Shown here one piece after another: positions 26,496-34,922 of a stretch of 64,000 nt of DNA. This DNA comes from an uncultured Cetobacterium sp. (GTDB lineage Bacteria > Fusobacteriota > Fusobacteriia > Fusobacteriales > Fusobacteriaceae). The first letter of the stretch is position 1. Every line of letters begins with the position of its first letter. The position numbers and the translations under genes were made by a program. The stretch lies in assembly GCF_947072685.1 (NCBI RefSeq), contig NZ_CAMTIK010000008.1:1-64000 (forward strand), written 5' to 3'. Under the pieces are notes generated by a model. That model was not told where the DNA came from and did no database searches. It saw only the letters and a program-made list of their open reading frames with translations.

Positions 26496-26789
26496 ATGAA
26501 ATACGATGCATTAGGAATGATAGAAACTAAAGGGTTAATAGGATCAATTGAAGCGGCAGATGCAATGGTAAAAGCAGCAAATGTATACTTAGTTGGAAAA
26601 GAGTATGTAGGTGGAGGGTTAGTAACAGTTATGGTAAGAGGAGATGTTGGAGCAGTAAAAGCGGCTACAGATGCTGGAGCCGCCGCCGCACAACGTGTTG
26701 GAGAACTAGTTTCTGTACATGTAATTCCAAGACCACACTCTGAAGTGGAGGTTATTTTACCAGCTTCACCAGCAAGAGAGATGAAATAA
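26496..26789 (+). CDS. BMC-H shell protein 4 (PduA/EutM type)
   Basis: A 97-residue canonical shell hexamer protein: [50 protein letters not shown]. The pore loop reads KEYVGGG. It is the closest of the four to the main facet proteins PduA and EutM, and probably the bulk shell component. It is the last gene of the locus and is followed by a terminator. Confidence 0.93.
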   Translation: MKYDALGMIETKGLIGSIEAADAMVKAANVYLVGKEYVGGGLVTVMVRGDVGAVKAATDAGAAAAQRVGELVSVHVIPRPHSEVEVILPASPAREMK

Positions 26790-26844
26790 ATTTATTGAAA
26801 AAGCTGTAGGGAAATCTACAGGGATCTAATTAAATATTTGTGGA

Positions 26845-26894
26845 AACCTTCAAGTTGGGGGCAATATTAAATTATCTAACTTGGAGGTTTTTTT
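26845..26894 (+). terminator. Terminator of the choline microcompartment operon
   Basis: AACCTTCAAGTT pairs with AACTTGGAGGTT (one G-U pair) around a long loop, followed by seven T. The remaining bases to 27089 hold no gene that I can support. Confidence 0.75.
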
Positions 26895-27089
26895 ATGAAC
26901 TTAGATATTGTGGTATATATTTATTAGAAATATTTAGCATGTAGAAGCCCTGCCTATTGCTGTATTTAATTTTAGCGTGATATATTTGGTAAAAAAGAGA
27001 TGATAATAAATTTTGTTTTTGATATAAAATAAGTAGTAATAAAGTGTTTGGAAAATTATTTTGAACTTTTTAAGACTTTTTAGTTAGCC

Positions 27090-28190
27090 TTATTTTAAAA
27101 AGTAATAGAACAGAGACCCCATCAAAATTAAAATAGAGAAATTTATAATTGAAAACTCTTTAATGAAATTTTTTTTTTCATGTGGATATTCTAAAGTATA
27201 TAGTTTATATGAAATTAAACTGGCAAGAGAAGCTATTAGAGTTCCAATTCCACCAATATTCACTCCTAATAAAAGAGGTTTCCATTTGTCAGTAAATTCT
27301 GAAATTAAAATAGCAGCAGGAACATTACTAATAAATTGACTTAGACCAATACTCATTAAATAGATAGAGGATTCTTGAGAAAGAAGAGAAAACATTAAAA
27401 TTCTAACTGGAGGCATATTAGATAAATTGCCTACAAAAATAAAAAAACTAACAAAGGTTGCAAGCAAAATCCAATCGAGCTTTGCTAGAATGTCTTCTCT
27501 TTTATAAATTAAGTATGTGAGAGTCAAAAATGTTACATATTCAATTGAAAATTTCAAAAATATATTTAAAAGAATTAATCCAAAAATAAGTGAAGCCATA
27601 AAAACATTGGAGTTTTTATTTAAAGTAGGGGGTTCGAGTTCAAATAGTAGCTCGTTTTTAGGAGTAAAGATATTGATGATAAATAAAATTAAAAGTCCGA
27701 CTAGAGATATTCCGAAAGTAATTTCTAGAAATGTAAGAGGATTAGGTGCATATTTAGAATAGATATAGATATTGTGAGGACTTCCCATGGGGGTTAATGC
27801 ACTCCCTAAATTTGCTGCTACAGTTTCTAGAATAACTATTTTTAAAACTGAAAAATTAGACTTTTTACCTATTATAATAGTTAAAGGAATAAATGTTATA
27901 AGTGCGACGTCGTTAGTCAAAAACATACTGAAAAAGAAAACTAGAAGAATCAAGGCTCCTGAAATTACTCGTTGATTTGTATATCTTTTTAAGAAGTTAA
28001 TAGCAATATAGTCAAGGACTCGCTCCTTTTTATATAGTTCAACAACAACCATAAGATTGAAAAGAACCATTAAAACGTGGGTATCAATATATGAAAATTT
28101 AGGAAGAACAATAAAACTAGTAAATATTGCAAAACTAGTAGCTGTTAAAAATAAAGCTTCAGCTTTTAAACGTTTTATTACTTTATTCAA
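27090..28190 (-). CDS. ArsB/CitM-superfamily ion transporter
   Basis: A 366-residue membrane protein with about ten transmembrane segments. The two re-entrant signatures of the ArsB/NhaD/CitM (IT) superfamily are visible: FLTNDVALITFIPLT with ANLGSALTPMGSPHNIYI, and in the second half SQFISNVPAAILISEF with GVNIGGIGTLIASL. It is likely an anion or Na+-coupled permease; substrate unknown. It is convergent with the choline operon, single-gene, with its own terminal T-rich region. It could be an arsenite, citrate or sulphate-type permease. Confidence 0.75.
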   Translation of the reverse strand: MNKVIKRLKAEALFLTATSFAIFTSFIVLPKFSYIDTHVLMVLFNLMVVVELYKKERVLDYIAINFLKRYTNQRVISGALILLVFFFSMFLTNDVALITFIPLTIIIGKKSNFSVLKIVILETVAANLGSALTPMGSPHNIYIYSKYAPNPLTFLEITFGISLVGLLILFIINIFTPKNELLFELEPPTLNKNSNVFMASLIFGLILLNIFLKFSIEYVTFLTLTYLIYKREDILAKLDWILLATFVSFFIFVGNLSNMPPVRILMFSLLSQESSIYLMSIGLSQFISNVPAAILISEFTDKWKPLLLGVNIGGIGTLIASLASLISYKLYTLEYPHEKKNFIKEFSIINFSILILMGSLFYYFLK

Positions 28191-28245
28191 AAGAATTCAC
28201 CTGCTTTCTATTTAAAGTGGTAAAGGATTAGCTTTAGATTATAAA

Positions 28246-28283
28246 AAAAGATTAGCAATTTTAAAAAAGCTAATCTTTTATAA
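28246..28283. terminator. Hairpin terminator between two minus-strand genes
   Basis: AAAAGATTAGC pairs with GCTAATCTTTT, with A and T tracts on both sides. It ends the transcript of the 95-aa gene and isolates the transporter downstream. Confidence 0.75.
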
Positions 28284-28286
28284 TTA

Positions 28287-28574
28287 CTAACCTCTATGAG
28301 AATATAGATGTGTACAATTAGGGAATTCTTTTAGCTGAAGTTCTAATAAGTGCTTTATAACTCCATTAAAATCTAAATCTGAAAATTCAAAATCGTCAAT
28401 TCCATCTTCGATAACATTGAATGTATTATCATCTGTTTTTATTAATGTTATCTTGTTATCTTTTGTTAAAGGGTTTTCATTTTCTGTAAAAATAATTTTT
28501 TCACCAGTATTCATTTCATTGATACAACTAAGAACATACTCTTCAAACTTATCTAAAATAATTTTTTTCGACAT
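28287..28574 (-). CDS. Small acidic hypothetical protein
   Basis: A 95-residue acidic protein, family not recognised. It has a helical N-terminus (DKFEEYVLSCINEMN), a central beta part (GEKIIFTENENPL, NKITLIKTDDNTFNV) and a helical end (NGVIKHLLELQLKEF). No signal or membrane segment. It has a GGAGAAG ribosome site and its own terminator, and is divergent from the aspartokinase operon, so it is likely real and separately expressed. Confidence 0.55.
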   Translation of the reverse strand: MSKKIILDKFEEYVLSCINEMNTGEKIIFTENENPLTKDNKITLIKTDDNTFNVIEDGIDDFEFSDLDFNGVIKHLLELQLKEFPNCTHLYSHRG

Positions 28575-28715
28575 ATGATTTCACTTCTCCTTAAATTTAA
28601 TTATTTTGTATATCTATTAACTCTAAAATATAATTCGAAATTAAAGCGGATTTCCTTTAAATTTTTTTTTAAAAGTATGAGAATAAGGGATAAATGGAGT
28701 TTAAAAATAATTTTT

Positions 28716-28744
28716 TTGACATCTCTATCAATTCATGATATTAT
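28716..28744 (+). promoter_or_regulatory. Promoter of the aspartokinase operon
   Basis: TTGACA (28716-28721) and TATTAT (28739-28744) are separated by 17 bases. The leader of about 75 bases contains a weak AT hairpin (about 28766-28793). No lysine riboswitch is visible. Confidence 0.65.
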
Positions 28745-28826
28745 TTTTTCAATTTAAATGATTTTGACGATAGTTTTTTTAAAAAAAATCGTTATTTTAT
28801 TTGCCGTTTTTAAGGGGGGATATTTT

Positions 28827-30029
28827 GTGAGAGTAGTAAAAAAATATGGTGGTAGCTCAGTTTCAACAATTGATAAAATAAAAAATATAGCTATACATCT
28901 ATCTAAAAATAAAAAAGTAGGGGATGAAATAGTAGTTGTAGTTTCAGCCATGGGGAAAACAACGGACAATTTAATGAAATTAGCTAACGAAATATCGTTA
29001 ACACCGGATATAAGGGAATTAGATAGTTTGCTTTCAACAGGAGAACAACAATCGATATCACTTCTAAGTATGGCACTTAAAAGTTTGGACTGTAAGTCAA
29101 TATCTTTAACTGGAGCTCAAGCAGGGATAAAGACAACAGGACTACATACAAAAAATAAAATTGAAAGTATAAAAACAGAAAAAATAGAAAGTTATTTGAA
29201 AGCTGGGAAAATTGTTATTGTGGCAGGTTTTCAAGGGGTAAATGAAAACGGAGATATAACAACTTTGGGAAGAGGCGGATCGGATACAAGTGCAGTGGCA
29301 TTGGCAGCTGCTTTGAGATGTGAGTGTGAAATTTATACAGATGTTCCTGGGATTTATTCTATAGATCCAAGAGTTTATAAAAAAGCAAAAAAAATAGAGA
29401 GAATATCATATGAGGAGATGATGGAGATGGCGAATTTAGGGGCTGGAGTTATGGAGACAAGAGCTGTAGAAATTGGAAAAAAATATGGTGTTAAAATATC
29501 TGTAGGGGAGACTTTAGGGCCGGAAACAGGAACTTATATATGTGATAGTAGTGAAATTATAGAAAAAAAAGTTGTGACAGGGATATCAATTAGCAAAAAT
29601 GTTATAATGGTGAATCTAGAGAATTTTTTAGTAATTCCTAAAAATATATCGATTATTTTTAGTGCAATTGCTAAAAATGGTGTAAATGTAGATATGATAT
29701 CTCAAAATGAAGGAGATAACTTAATAGGAAGTATTGGATTTACTTGTCCTATTGCGGATGAGTTGTTTCTAGATATTGCCTTAAAAGAAGTAGAGAACTA
29801 TATTCCAGATATCCAAGTTATAAAAAGATCGGAGGTTGTGAAGATATCTTTGGTAGGAATAGGGATGATAAGTAATTTTGGAGTTGCGGCAAAAGTATTT
29901 GAAGTTTTGTCAGATATAGATGCGAAATTTTATCAATGTACAACTTCAGAAATATCAATATCCTTAATTATTAAAATAGATGATACAATAAGAGTAGTTG
30001 AAAAGTTAGCTGAAGTTTTCTCGATTTAA
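28827..30029 (+). CDS. lysC: Aspartokinase
   Basis: A 400-residue aspartate kinase, the first step of the lysine, threonine, methionine and diaminopimelate pathway. The N-terminal KKYGGSSVST, then STGEQQSISLLSMAL, GRGGSDTSAVALAAAL and YTDVPGIYSIDPRV are all present. Two ACT domains follow from about residue 265 (allosteric feedback). The listed start at 28758 is inside the leader; the GTG at 28827, after AAGGGGGG, gives the normal N-terminus. Confidence 0.93.
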   Translation: MRVVKKYGGSSVSTIDKIKNIAIHLSKNKKVGDEIVVVVSAMGKTTDNLMKLANEISLTPDIRELDSLLSTGEQQSISLLSMALKSLDCKSISLTGAQAGIKTTGLHTKNKIESIKTEKIESYLKAGKIVIVAGFQGVNENGDITTLGRGGSDTSAVALAAALRCECEIYTDVPGIYSIDPRVYKKAKKIERISYEEMMEMANLGAGVMETRAVEIGKKYGVKISVGETLGPETGTYICDSSEIIEKKVVTGISISKNVIMVNLENFLVIPKNISIIFSAIAKNGVNVDMISQNEGDNLIGSIGFTCPIADELFLDIALKEVENYIPDIQVIKRSEVVKISLVGIGMISNFGVAAKVFEVLSDIDAKFYQCTTSEISISLIIKIDDTIRVVEKLAEVFSI

Positions 30030-30050
30030 AAATTGGTAGGAGGAATAGTT

Positions 30051-31037
30051 ATGAAAAAATATAATTTAGCAATTGTTGGAGCAACGGGTATGGTAGGGAG
30101 AATGTTCTTGAAAGTTTTAGAGGAAAGAGAATTACCTATAGAAAATTTATACCTATTTTCATCTGTTCGTTCAGCAGGAAAAAAAATATCATTTAAAAAT
30201 AAAGAGATAGTAGTGGAAGAGTTAAAAGAAGACTCTTTTGATAGAGAGATTGATATAGCTTTATTTTCGGCAGGAGGAGATATAAGTAAAAGATATGCTC
30301 CTATAGCTTCATGTAAAGGGGTTATAGTTATAGATAATAGCAGCGCATGGAGAATGGACGATCATGTACCATTAATTGTGCCGGAAGTAAATCCAGAAGA
30401 AATAGCAAAAAATACTGGAATAATAGCAAATCCGAATTGTTCAACAATTCAATCAGTAGTTCCGTTAAAAGTAATAGATAATCTATATGGAATTAAAAGG
30501 GTTGTCTATTCAACTTATCAAGCTGTATCTGGAAGTGGGGTACAGGGTGTTCGTGATTTAGAAGAAGGTATTAAAGGAAATAAACCTACAAATTACCCTC
30601 ACCCTATAGCAAACAATTGTTTGCCTCATATTGATTCTTTTTCAGATAATAATTACACTAAAGAAGAGGAAAAAATGATAAATGAGACGAGAAAAATATT
30701 AGGTAAACCAAATCTTGCTGTGACAGCAACTTGTGTTAGGGTTCCTGTTATAAATGCACATTCAATATCTATAAATGTAGAGCTTGAAAAATCACCGGAT
30801 TTAGATGAATTAAGAGATGTTCTTTCTAAAACCAAAGGGATAATTCTGGAGGATAATATTAAAGAAAATATATATCCTATGGCTATAAATGCGGACGGGA
30901 AGGATGAGATATTTGTAGGAAGACTAAGGAAAGATTTCAGTATAGAAAATGGATTGAATCTTTGGGTAGTGGCAGATAATATAAGAAAAGGTGCCGCAAC
31001 AAATAGCGTTCAAATAGCTGAATTATTGATGAAATAA
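30051..31037 (+). CDS. asd: Aspartate-semialdehyde dehydrogenase
   Basis: A 328-residue enzyme reducing aspartyl phosphate to aspartate semialdehyde. The NADP-binding IVGATGMVGRMFLKVLEE, the catalytic Cys in ANPNCSTIQ and the substrate part AHSISINVELE are visible. The ATG at 30051 follows GGAGGAA; the listed TTG at 30033 is upstream of that site. It follows lysC by 21 bases and precedes an aminotransferase, forming a small pathway operon. Confidence 0.93.
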   Translation: MKKYNLAIVGATGMVGRMFLKVLEERELPIENLYLFSSVRSAGKKISFKNKEIVVEELKEDSFDREIDIALFSAGGDISKRYAPIASCKGVIVIDNSSAWRMDDHVPLIVPEVNPEEIAKNTGIIANPNCSTIQSVVPLKVIDNLYGIKRVVYSTYQAVSGSGVQGVRDLEEGIKGNKPTNYPHPIANNCLPHIDSFSDNNYTKEEEKMINETRKILGKPNLAVTATCVRVPVINAHSISINVELEKSPDLDELRDVLSKTKGIILEDNIKENIYPMAINADGKDEIFVGRLRKDFSIENGLNLWVVADNIRKGAATNSVQIAELLMK

Positions 31038-31046
31038 GGAGAGTAT

Positions 31047-32201
31047 ATGTTAGAAATAAATCCATATCTAGACGAAATAGAAATTTCGGTTATTAGAAAA
31101 ATATCAGAAGCTTGTACTAAATATAAAAATATATCTGGGGATAAATGTCTTATAAATTTAACTATAGGAGAACCAGATTTACCACAACCTAAAATAATAA
31201 AAGAAGATGTTGCTAATTATATAGTAGAAGCTAAACTTGGCTATTCACAATTAGGTGGAATTATAGAGTTGAGGGAAGAGATAGCAAAGTACTATAAAGA
31301 TAAATATGATATAGATATAAAAGCTGATGAAATAATAGTAACAGTAGGCAGTACAGAAGGGCTATCAACAGCCATAAAGACGGTTGTTTTGCCTGGAGAT
31401 GAAGTGATTGCCCCACTACCTATATATCCAGGGTATGAACCATTAATTATAATGGCTGGAGCTAAATTAGTCAAAGTTGAAACAAAAGATGACGGTTACG
31501 AATTGACGGTCGAGAAACTGAAAGAATTTGTGAATAAAAAAACAAAAGCAATAATATTAAATTATCCATCAAATCCATCAGGAGTTATAATTTCTAAAAA
31601 AAATAGAGATGATATTTTAAATTTTGCTAAAGAAAATAATTTATATATAATTAGCGATGAAGTTTACAGTGAGATTATATTTGAAGGGGAACATAATAGT
31701 TTTTTACAAAATGGATATAGAGAAAATGTAATCTTAGTAAATGGATTTTCAAAATCACACTCTTTAACAGGGTGGAGAATAGGTTACTTGATATCTAGTA
31801 AAAAATTGCGAGATTATTTATTAAAAGTTCATCAGTATACAGTGACATCAGCATCGATAATATCACAAAAAGGGGCCTTGGTAGCCCTGAACAAATGTAG
31901 TTGCATAGATGAGCAAATTGGAATCTATCGAGAAAGAGCTATGAAGGTGTACAGCAGACTGAAAGAAGCAGGGGTTAGTGCGATAAAACCTAAAGGTGCA
32001 ATATATATATTTGTTTCAATAGGAGAGGGAAACTCTTTAGAGTTTGCAGAAAAATTATTAGAAAGTGAAAGAGTTGCGGTTGTGCCAGGAGTAGCTTTTG
32101 GAATGGATAATTTCATTCGTTTATCTTTAGTGAGTGATTTAGATGAACTTTTAGAAGCAACAGATAGAATAATTGAATTTATAAATAGTCCTAGGGTGTG
32201 A
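31047..32201 (+). CDS. Class I/II aminotransferase, probably for aspartate or diaminopimelate
   Basis: A 384-residue PLP aminotransferase of fold type I. TIGEPDLPQP, AKLGYSQLGGIIELREEIA, NYPSNPSGV, SDEVYSEI and the PLP lysine in NGFSKSHSLTGWRIGY are present. Context after lysC and asd suggests a step of lysine/DAP synthesis (PatA-like) or aspartate supply. The symbol is left open because aspC, patA and dapC cannot be told apart by eye. Its stop codon lies inside the terminator stem. Confidence 0.85.
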   Translation: MLEINPYLDEIEISVIRKISEACTKYKNISGDKCLINLTIGEPDLPQPKIIKEDVANYIVEAKLGYSQLGGIIELREEIAKYYKDKYDIDIKADEIIVTVGSTEGLSTAIKTVVLPGDEVIAPLPIYPGYEPLIIMAGAKLVKVETKDDGYELTVEKLKEFVNKKTKAIILNYPSNPSGVIISKKNRDDILNFAKENNLYIISDEVYSEIIFEGEHNSFLQNGYRENVILVNGFSKSHSLTGWRIGYLISSKKLRDYLLKVHQYTVTSASIISQKGALVALNKCSCIDEQIGIYRERAMKVYSRLKEAGVSAIKPKGAIYIFVSIGEGNSLEFAEKLLESERVAVVPGVAFGMDNFIRLSLVSDLDELLEATDRIIEFINSPRV

Positions 32202-32221
32202 TTTTTTCACACCCTTTATTT
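32194..32221. terminator. Terminator after the aminotransferase
   Basis: GGGTGTGA pairs with TCACACCC around a T5 loop, followed by TTTATTT. It includes the aminotransferase stop codon and may serve the convergent HAD gene too. Confidence 0.85.
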
Positions 32222-32232
32222 ATAAATTAAAG

Positions 32233-33033
32233 TTACTTATTGAGCTCGTCATAAATATTTTTAATAGAATTAAAAATAAATGTTGGCTTGATTGGACTTT
32301 TGACAACATCATCTAAGGTGCTTTCACCAGTTAATACAAGAGCAGTATTAATACCAGCATTGAAACCACATGTTATATCTGTATAAATTCTATCGCCAAC
32401 AATTATAATCTCATCTTTTTCTAGATTTTTATCTTTGACTAAAAGTTCAATCATCTCTTTTCGTGGTTTACCAATCACAAAGGGTCTTTTTCCTGTTGTG
32501 AGGAAAAGCATTTCACAAATTGATCCACAATCAGGAATGTATCTCTTATTTTTTAAAGGGCATGAAAAATCAGGATTTGTAGCAATATAATGTTCAACAC
32601 CTTTAAAAAGAAGCATAGAAGCATCTGTTAATTTTTTATAGTCAAGTTCGGTATCAAATCCTATAATTAAAGTATTAACATCTTCATCAGAATTATTTTT
32701 TAAAGTAAATCCATTTTCTAACAGTTCCTGTTTTAAAGCATTGGTTCCAACAACATAAATTTTCAAAAGATCTTTTCTACCGAGTGTATTTAAATAATCA
32801 ATTGTGGCCTGGACAGAGGTATAGAAATGATTCTTATTAACAGTTAATCCCAAGTTATTAACTTTATTAACGTAGTTATTCAAATTTTTAGAGGAGTTGT
32901 TTGTCAAAAAAATAAAATCTTTATTTTGAGAATTTAAAAGATCTATAAATTCTTTGGTCCCTTCTATTAACTTATCCTCGTGATATATAGTTCCATCCAT
33001 ATCCAATAAAAATAATTTGTTTTTTGTAAGCAT
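32233..33033 (-). CDS. HAD-superfamily phosphatase, NagD type
   Basis: A 266-residue phosphatase of the HAD IIA (NagD/PgP) group. Motif I FLLDMDGTIYHEDKLIEG, motif II FLTNNSSKNL, motif III lysine in FVIGKPRKEM and motif IV GDRIYTDITCG are in order. Substrate is unknown; NagD members act on nucleotide or sugar phosphates. Single gene with an AGGGGGA ribosome site. Confidence 0.88.
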   Translation of the reverse strand: MLTKNKLFLLDMDGTIYHEDKLIEGTKEFIDLLNSQNKDFIFLTNNSSKNLNNYVNKVNNLGLTVNKNHFYTSVQATIDYLNTLGRKDLLKIYVVGTNALKQELLENGFTLKNNSDEDVNTLIIGFDTELDYKKLTDASMLLFKGVEHYIATNPDFSCPLKNKRYIPDCGSICEMLFLTTGKRPFVIGKPRKEMIELLVKDKNLEKDEIIIVGDRIYTDITCGFNAGINTALVLTGESTLDDVVKSPIKPTFIFNSIKNIYDELNK

Positions 33034-33132
33034 AAAAATCCCCCTAATATAAAAGTGTGTATAAGATATGTATATACTTTATTAAAGTGTGGTATGTCAA
33101 GTTTTTTTAATTTTAAAAAAAGAAAAATATTG

Positions 33133-33160
33133 TTGACTTTTGTATAAAATAAGGTATAAT
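33133..33160 (+). promoter_or_regulatory. Promoter of the TRAP-glpQ operon
   Basis: TTGACT (33133-33138) and TATAAT (33155-33160) are separated by 16 bases, leaving a leader of about 145 bases before dctP. Confidence 0.65.
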
Positions 33161-33204
33161 TGTAATAAAAATAGAACAATTGTTTGGAAAAAATAGAATA
33201 AAAA

Positions 33205-33272
33205 AATAGCAGAGATAAGAGAGAAGCTATTCGATTAAGAAAACCAGTCTTTTTTGAATAGCTTTTTTTAAT
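33205..33272 (+). promoter_or_regulatory. Candidate attenuator in the TRAP operon leader
   Basis: AAGCTATTC (33224-33232) pairs with GAATAGCTT (33256-33264), followed by TTTTTA, an intrinsic terminator lying before the first gene. An upstream copy, AATAGC (33205-33210), can pair with GCTATT and so block the terminator stem. That is the layout of an attenuator or riboswitch-like leader. The ligand is unknown. Confidence 0.5.
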
Positions 33273-33310
33273 AAAAAAAATTAAAAAATAAAATAGGGAG
33301 GTAAGGATTA

Positions 33311-34348
33311 ATGAAAAGGGGATTATTGAAAGTATTGATGACAGGATTAACAATTTTTTTAGTTTCTTGTGGTGGGAATAAAGATGAATCTAAACAAGAG
33401 GTTAAGCCACAAGCGAAAGTAGCTGAAAAAAGAGTGATGAAATTGAGCACTAAATTTGTTGAGGATGAACAAACAGCAAAGACACTTCATATTGTTGCAA
33501 ATAAAATAAATGAGAGATTAAAAGGAAATTTAGAAGTTCAAGTTTTTACAGGAGGACAACTCCCAATAGGAAAGGATAGTATGGAGCAAGTAGTTTCAGG
33601 AGCGAACTGGATTTCAGTGGACGGTTTAAATTTTTTAGGTGATTATGTTCCAGACTACAATGCTGTTGTAGGGCCAATGTTATATAGCAATTTTGATGAA
33701 TATTTAGCTATGACAAAAAGTGATTTAGTTAAAAATTTAAATTTAGAGGCTGAAAAAAAGGGGATAAAAGTTTTATCATTAGATTATCTTTTTGGATTTA
33801 GAAGTATGTTGACTGAAAAGGAAGTGAAAGTTCCAGAAGATTTAAAAGGGCTAAAAATAAGAGTGCCAAATAGTCAGCTGTATATGCTTACATTGGAAGC
33901 GATGGGAGCAAATCCTACACCGTTGCCGTTCACAGAAGTTTACAGTGGAATTCAACAAAAAGTTGTTGATGGATTAGAGGGGTCTTTAATGACAATATAT
34001 GGAACAAAAATATACGAAGTTAGAAAACAAGTGTCTTTAACTAATCATTTACTAGGAGTTTCAGGAATAGTAATGTCAAAAAAAGTATGGGATGATTTAA
34101 ATGATGAGCAAAGAATGGTTATTGAGGAGGAGTTCTATAATGGAAGTCTTTACAATACTGAAGAAACAATAAAGTTAGAAGGAGAATACCAAAAGCAATT
34201 AGAAGAATTAGGAGTTAAATTTAATGAAGTTGATTCTGAAGCGTTTAATAAAGCTATTGCAAATGTATATAACCAATTTCCGAAATGGACACCAGGAATA
34301 TATGATAAAATTATGGAAGAATTAAATAAAATTAGAGAGAATAATTAG
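33311..34348 (+). CDS. TRAP transporter substrate-binding lipoprotein
   Basis: A 345-residue DctP-type binding protein. The lipobox TIFLVSCGG gives Cys as the first mature residue. TRAP marks are IKVLSLDYLFGFRSMLTE, VPEDLKGLKIRVPNSQLY and PTPLPFTEVYSGIQQKVVDG, the last being the conserved substrate-carboxylate region. It captures an organic acid, most likely a carboxylate or sugar acid, at the periplasmic side. It is followed by the two membrane subunits. The substrate cannot be named. Confidence 0.92.
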   Translation: MKRGLLKVLMTGLTIFLVSCGGNKDESKQEVKPQAKVAEKRVMKLSTKFVEDEQTAKTLHIVANKINERLKGNLEVQVFTGGQLPIGKDSMEQVVSGANWISVDGLNFLGDYVPDYNAVVGPMLYSNFDEYLAMTKSDLVKNLNLEAEKKGIKVLSLDYLFGFRSMLTEKEVKVPEDLKGLKIRVPNSQLYMLTLEAMGANPTPLPFTEVYSGIQQKVVDGLEGSLMTIYGTKIYEVRKQVSLTNHLLGVSGIVMSKKVWDDLNDEQRMVIEEEFYNGSLYNTEETIKLEGEYQKQLEELGVKFNEVDSEAFNKAIANVYNQFPKWTPGIYDKIMEELNKIRENN

Positions 34349-34376
34349 TTAAATATTTATATTATTGGGGGAGTAA

Positions 34377-34922
34377 ATGAACAAAGAGTTATTGAAAAAA
34401 ATAAGAGAAGTTGAGTTTGAAGCATTGGTAGGAAGTGTGACAATCAGCGTAACTGTCATACTGGTTATAGTAAATGTTTTTTTGAGATATTTTTTAGGAA
34501 TCCAATATTCTTGGGTTGAAGAAGTTTCGGTAGGGTGTTTTATATGGACAGTTTATTTAGGTGCAACAGCAGGATATAGAAAAAAAGGTCTGATAGGTGT
34601 AGATGTACTGACTAAAATTCTTCCTTTGAAAGGAAGGCGTGTTTTAAGAGTTATAACAAATACTCTTTTGCTTATTTTAACTTCAGCAATGTTTTATTTG
34701 AGTTACCGATATACATTGGGATCAGATAAAATAACTTCAGCTTTGGAAGTTTCGTATGTTTATATAAATAGCTCTCTTCCAATCTCATTTGGTCTAATGA
34801 CAATATATTCACTTTATTTTTTTATTCATGACATTATATTTTTTAACAGTATAGAAGAAGAAATTATTGAAGAGATCGAAGAGGAAGAGTATAAACAACA
34901 AATAGAGGAAGTGATAATGTAA
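34377..34922 (+). CDS. TRAP transporter small permease (DctQ)
   Basis: A 181-residue four-helix membrane subunit of the TRAP transporter (RYFLGIQYSWVEEVSVGCFI is the typical DctQ stretch). The C-terminus is very acidic (EEEIIEEIEEEEY). The stop overlaps the next start (TAATG), showing translational coupling. Confidence 0.9.
   Translation: MNKELLKKIREVEFEALVGSVTISVTVILVIVNVFLRYFLGIQYSWVEEVSVGCFIWTVYLGATAGYRKKGLIGVDVLTKILPLKGRRVLRVITNTLLLILTSAMFYLSYRYTLGSDKITSALEVSYVYINSSLPISFGLMTIYSLYFFIHDIIFFNSIEEEIIEEIEEEEYKQQIEEVIM

Noticed and set aside
26895-27089. Possible IS200/IS605 end (GAAGCCCTGCCT near 26945)
   Set aside because: The match is short, no transposase or clear hairpin is present, and nothing else in the gap supports a mobile element.
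28575-28757. 60-aa plus-strand ORF ahead of lysC
   Set aside because: It overlaps the promoter and the divergent gene's upstream region; no ribosome site or family similarity.
28752-28826. Lysine riboswitch before aspartokinase
   Set aside because: The leader is about 75 bases, too short for the lysine riboswitch, and none of its conserved boxes are seen.
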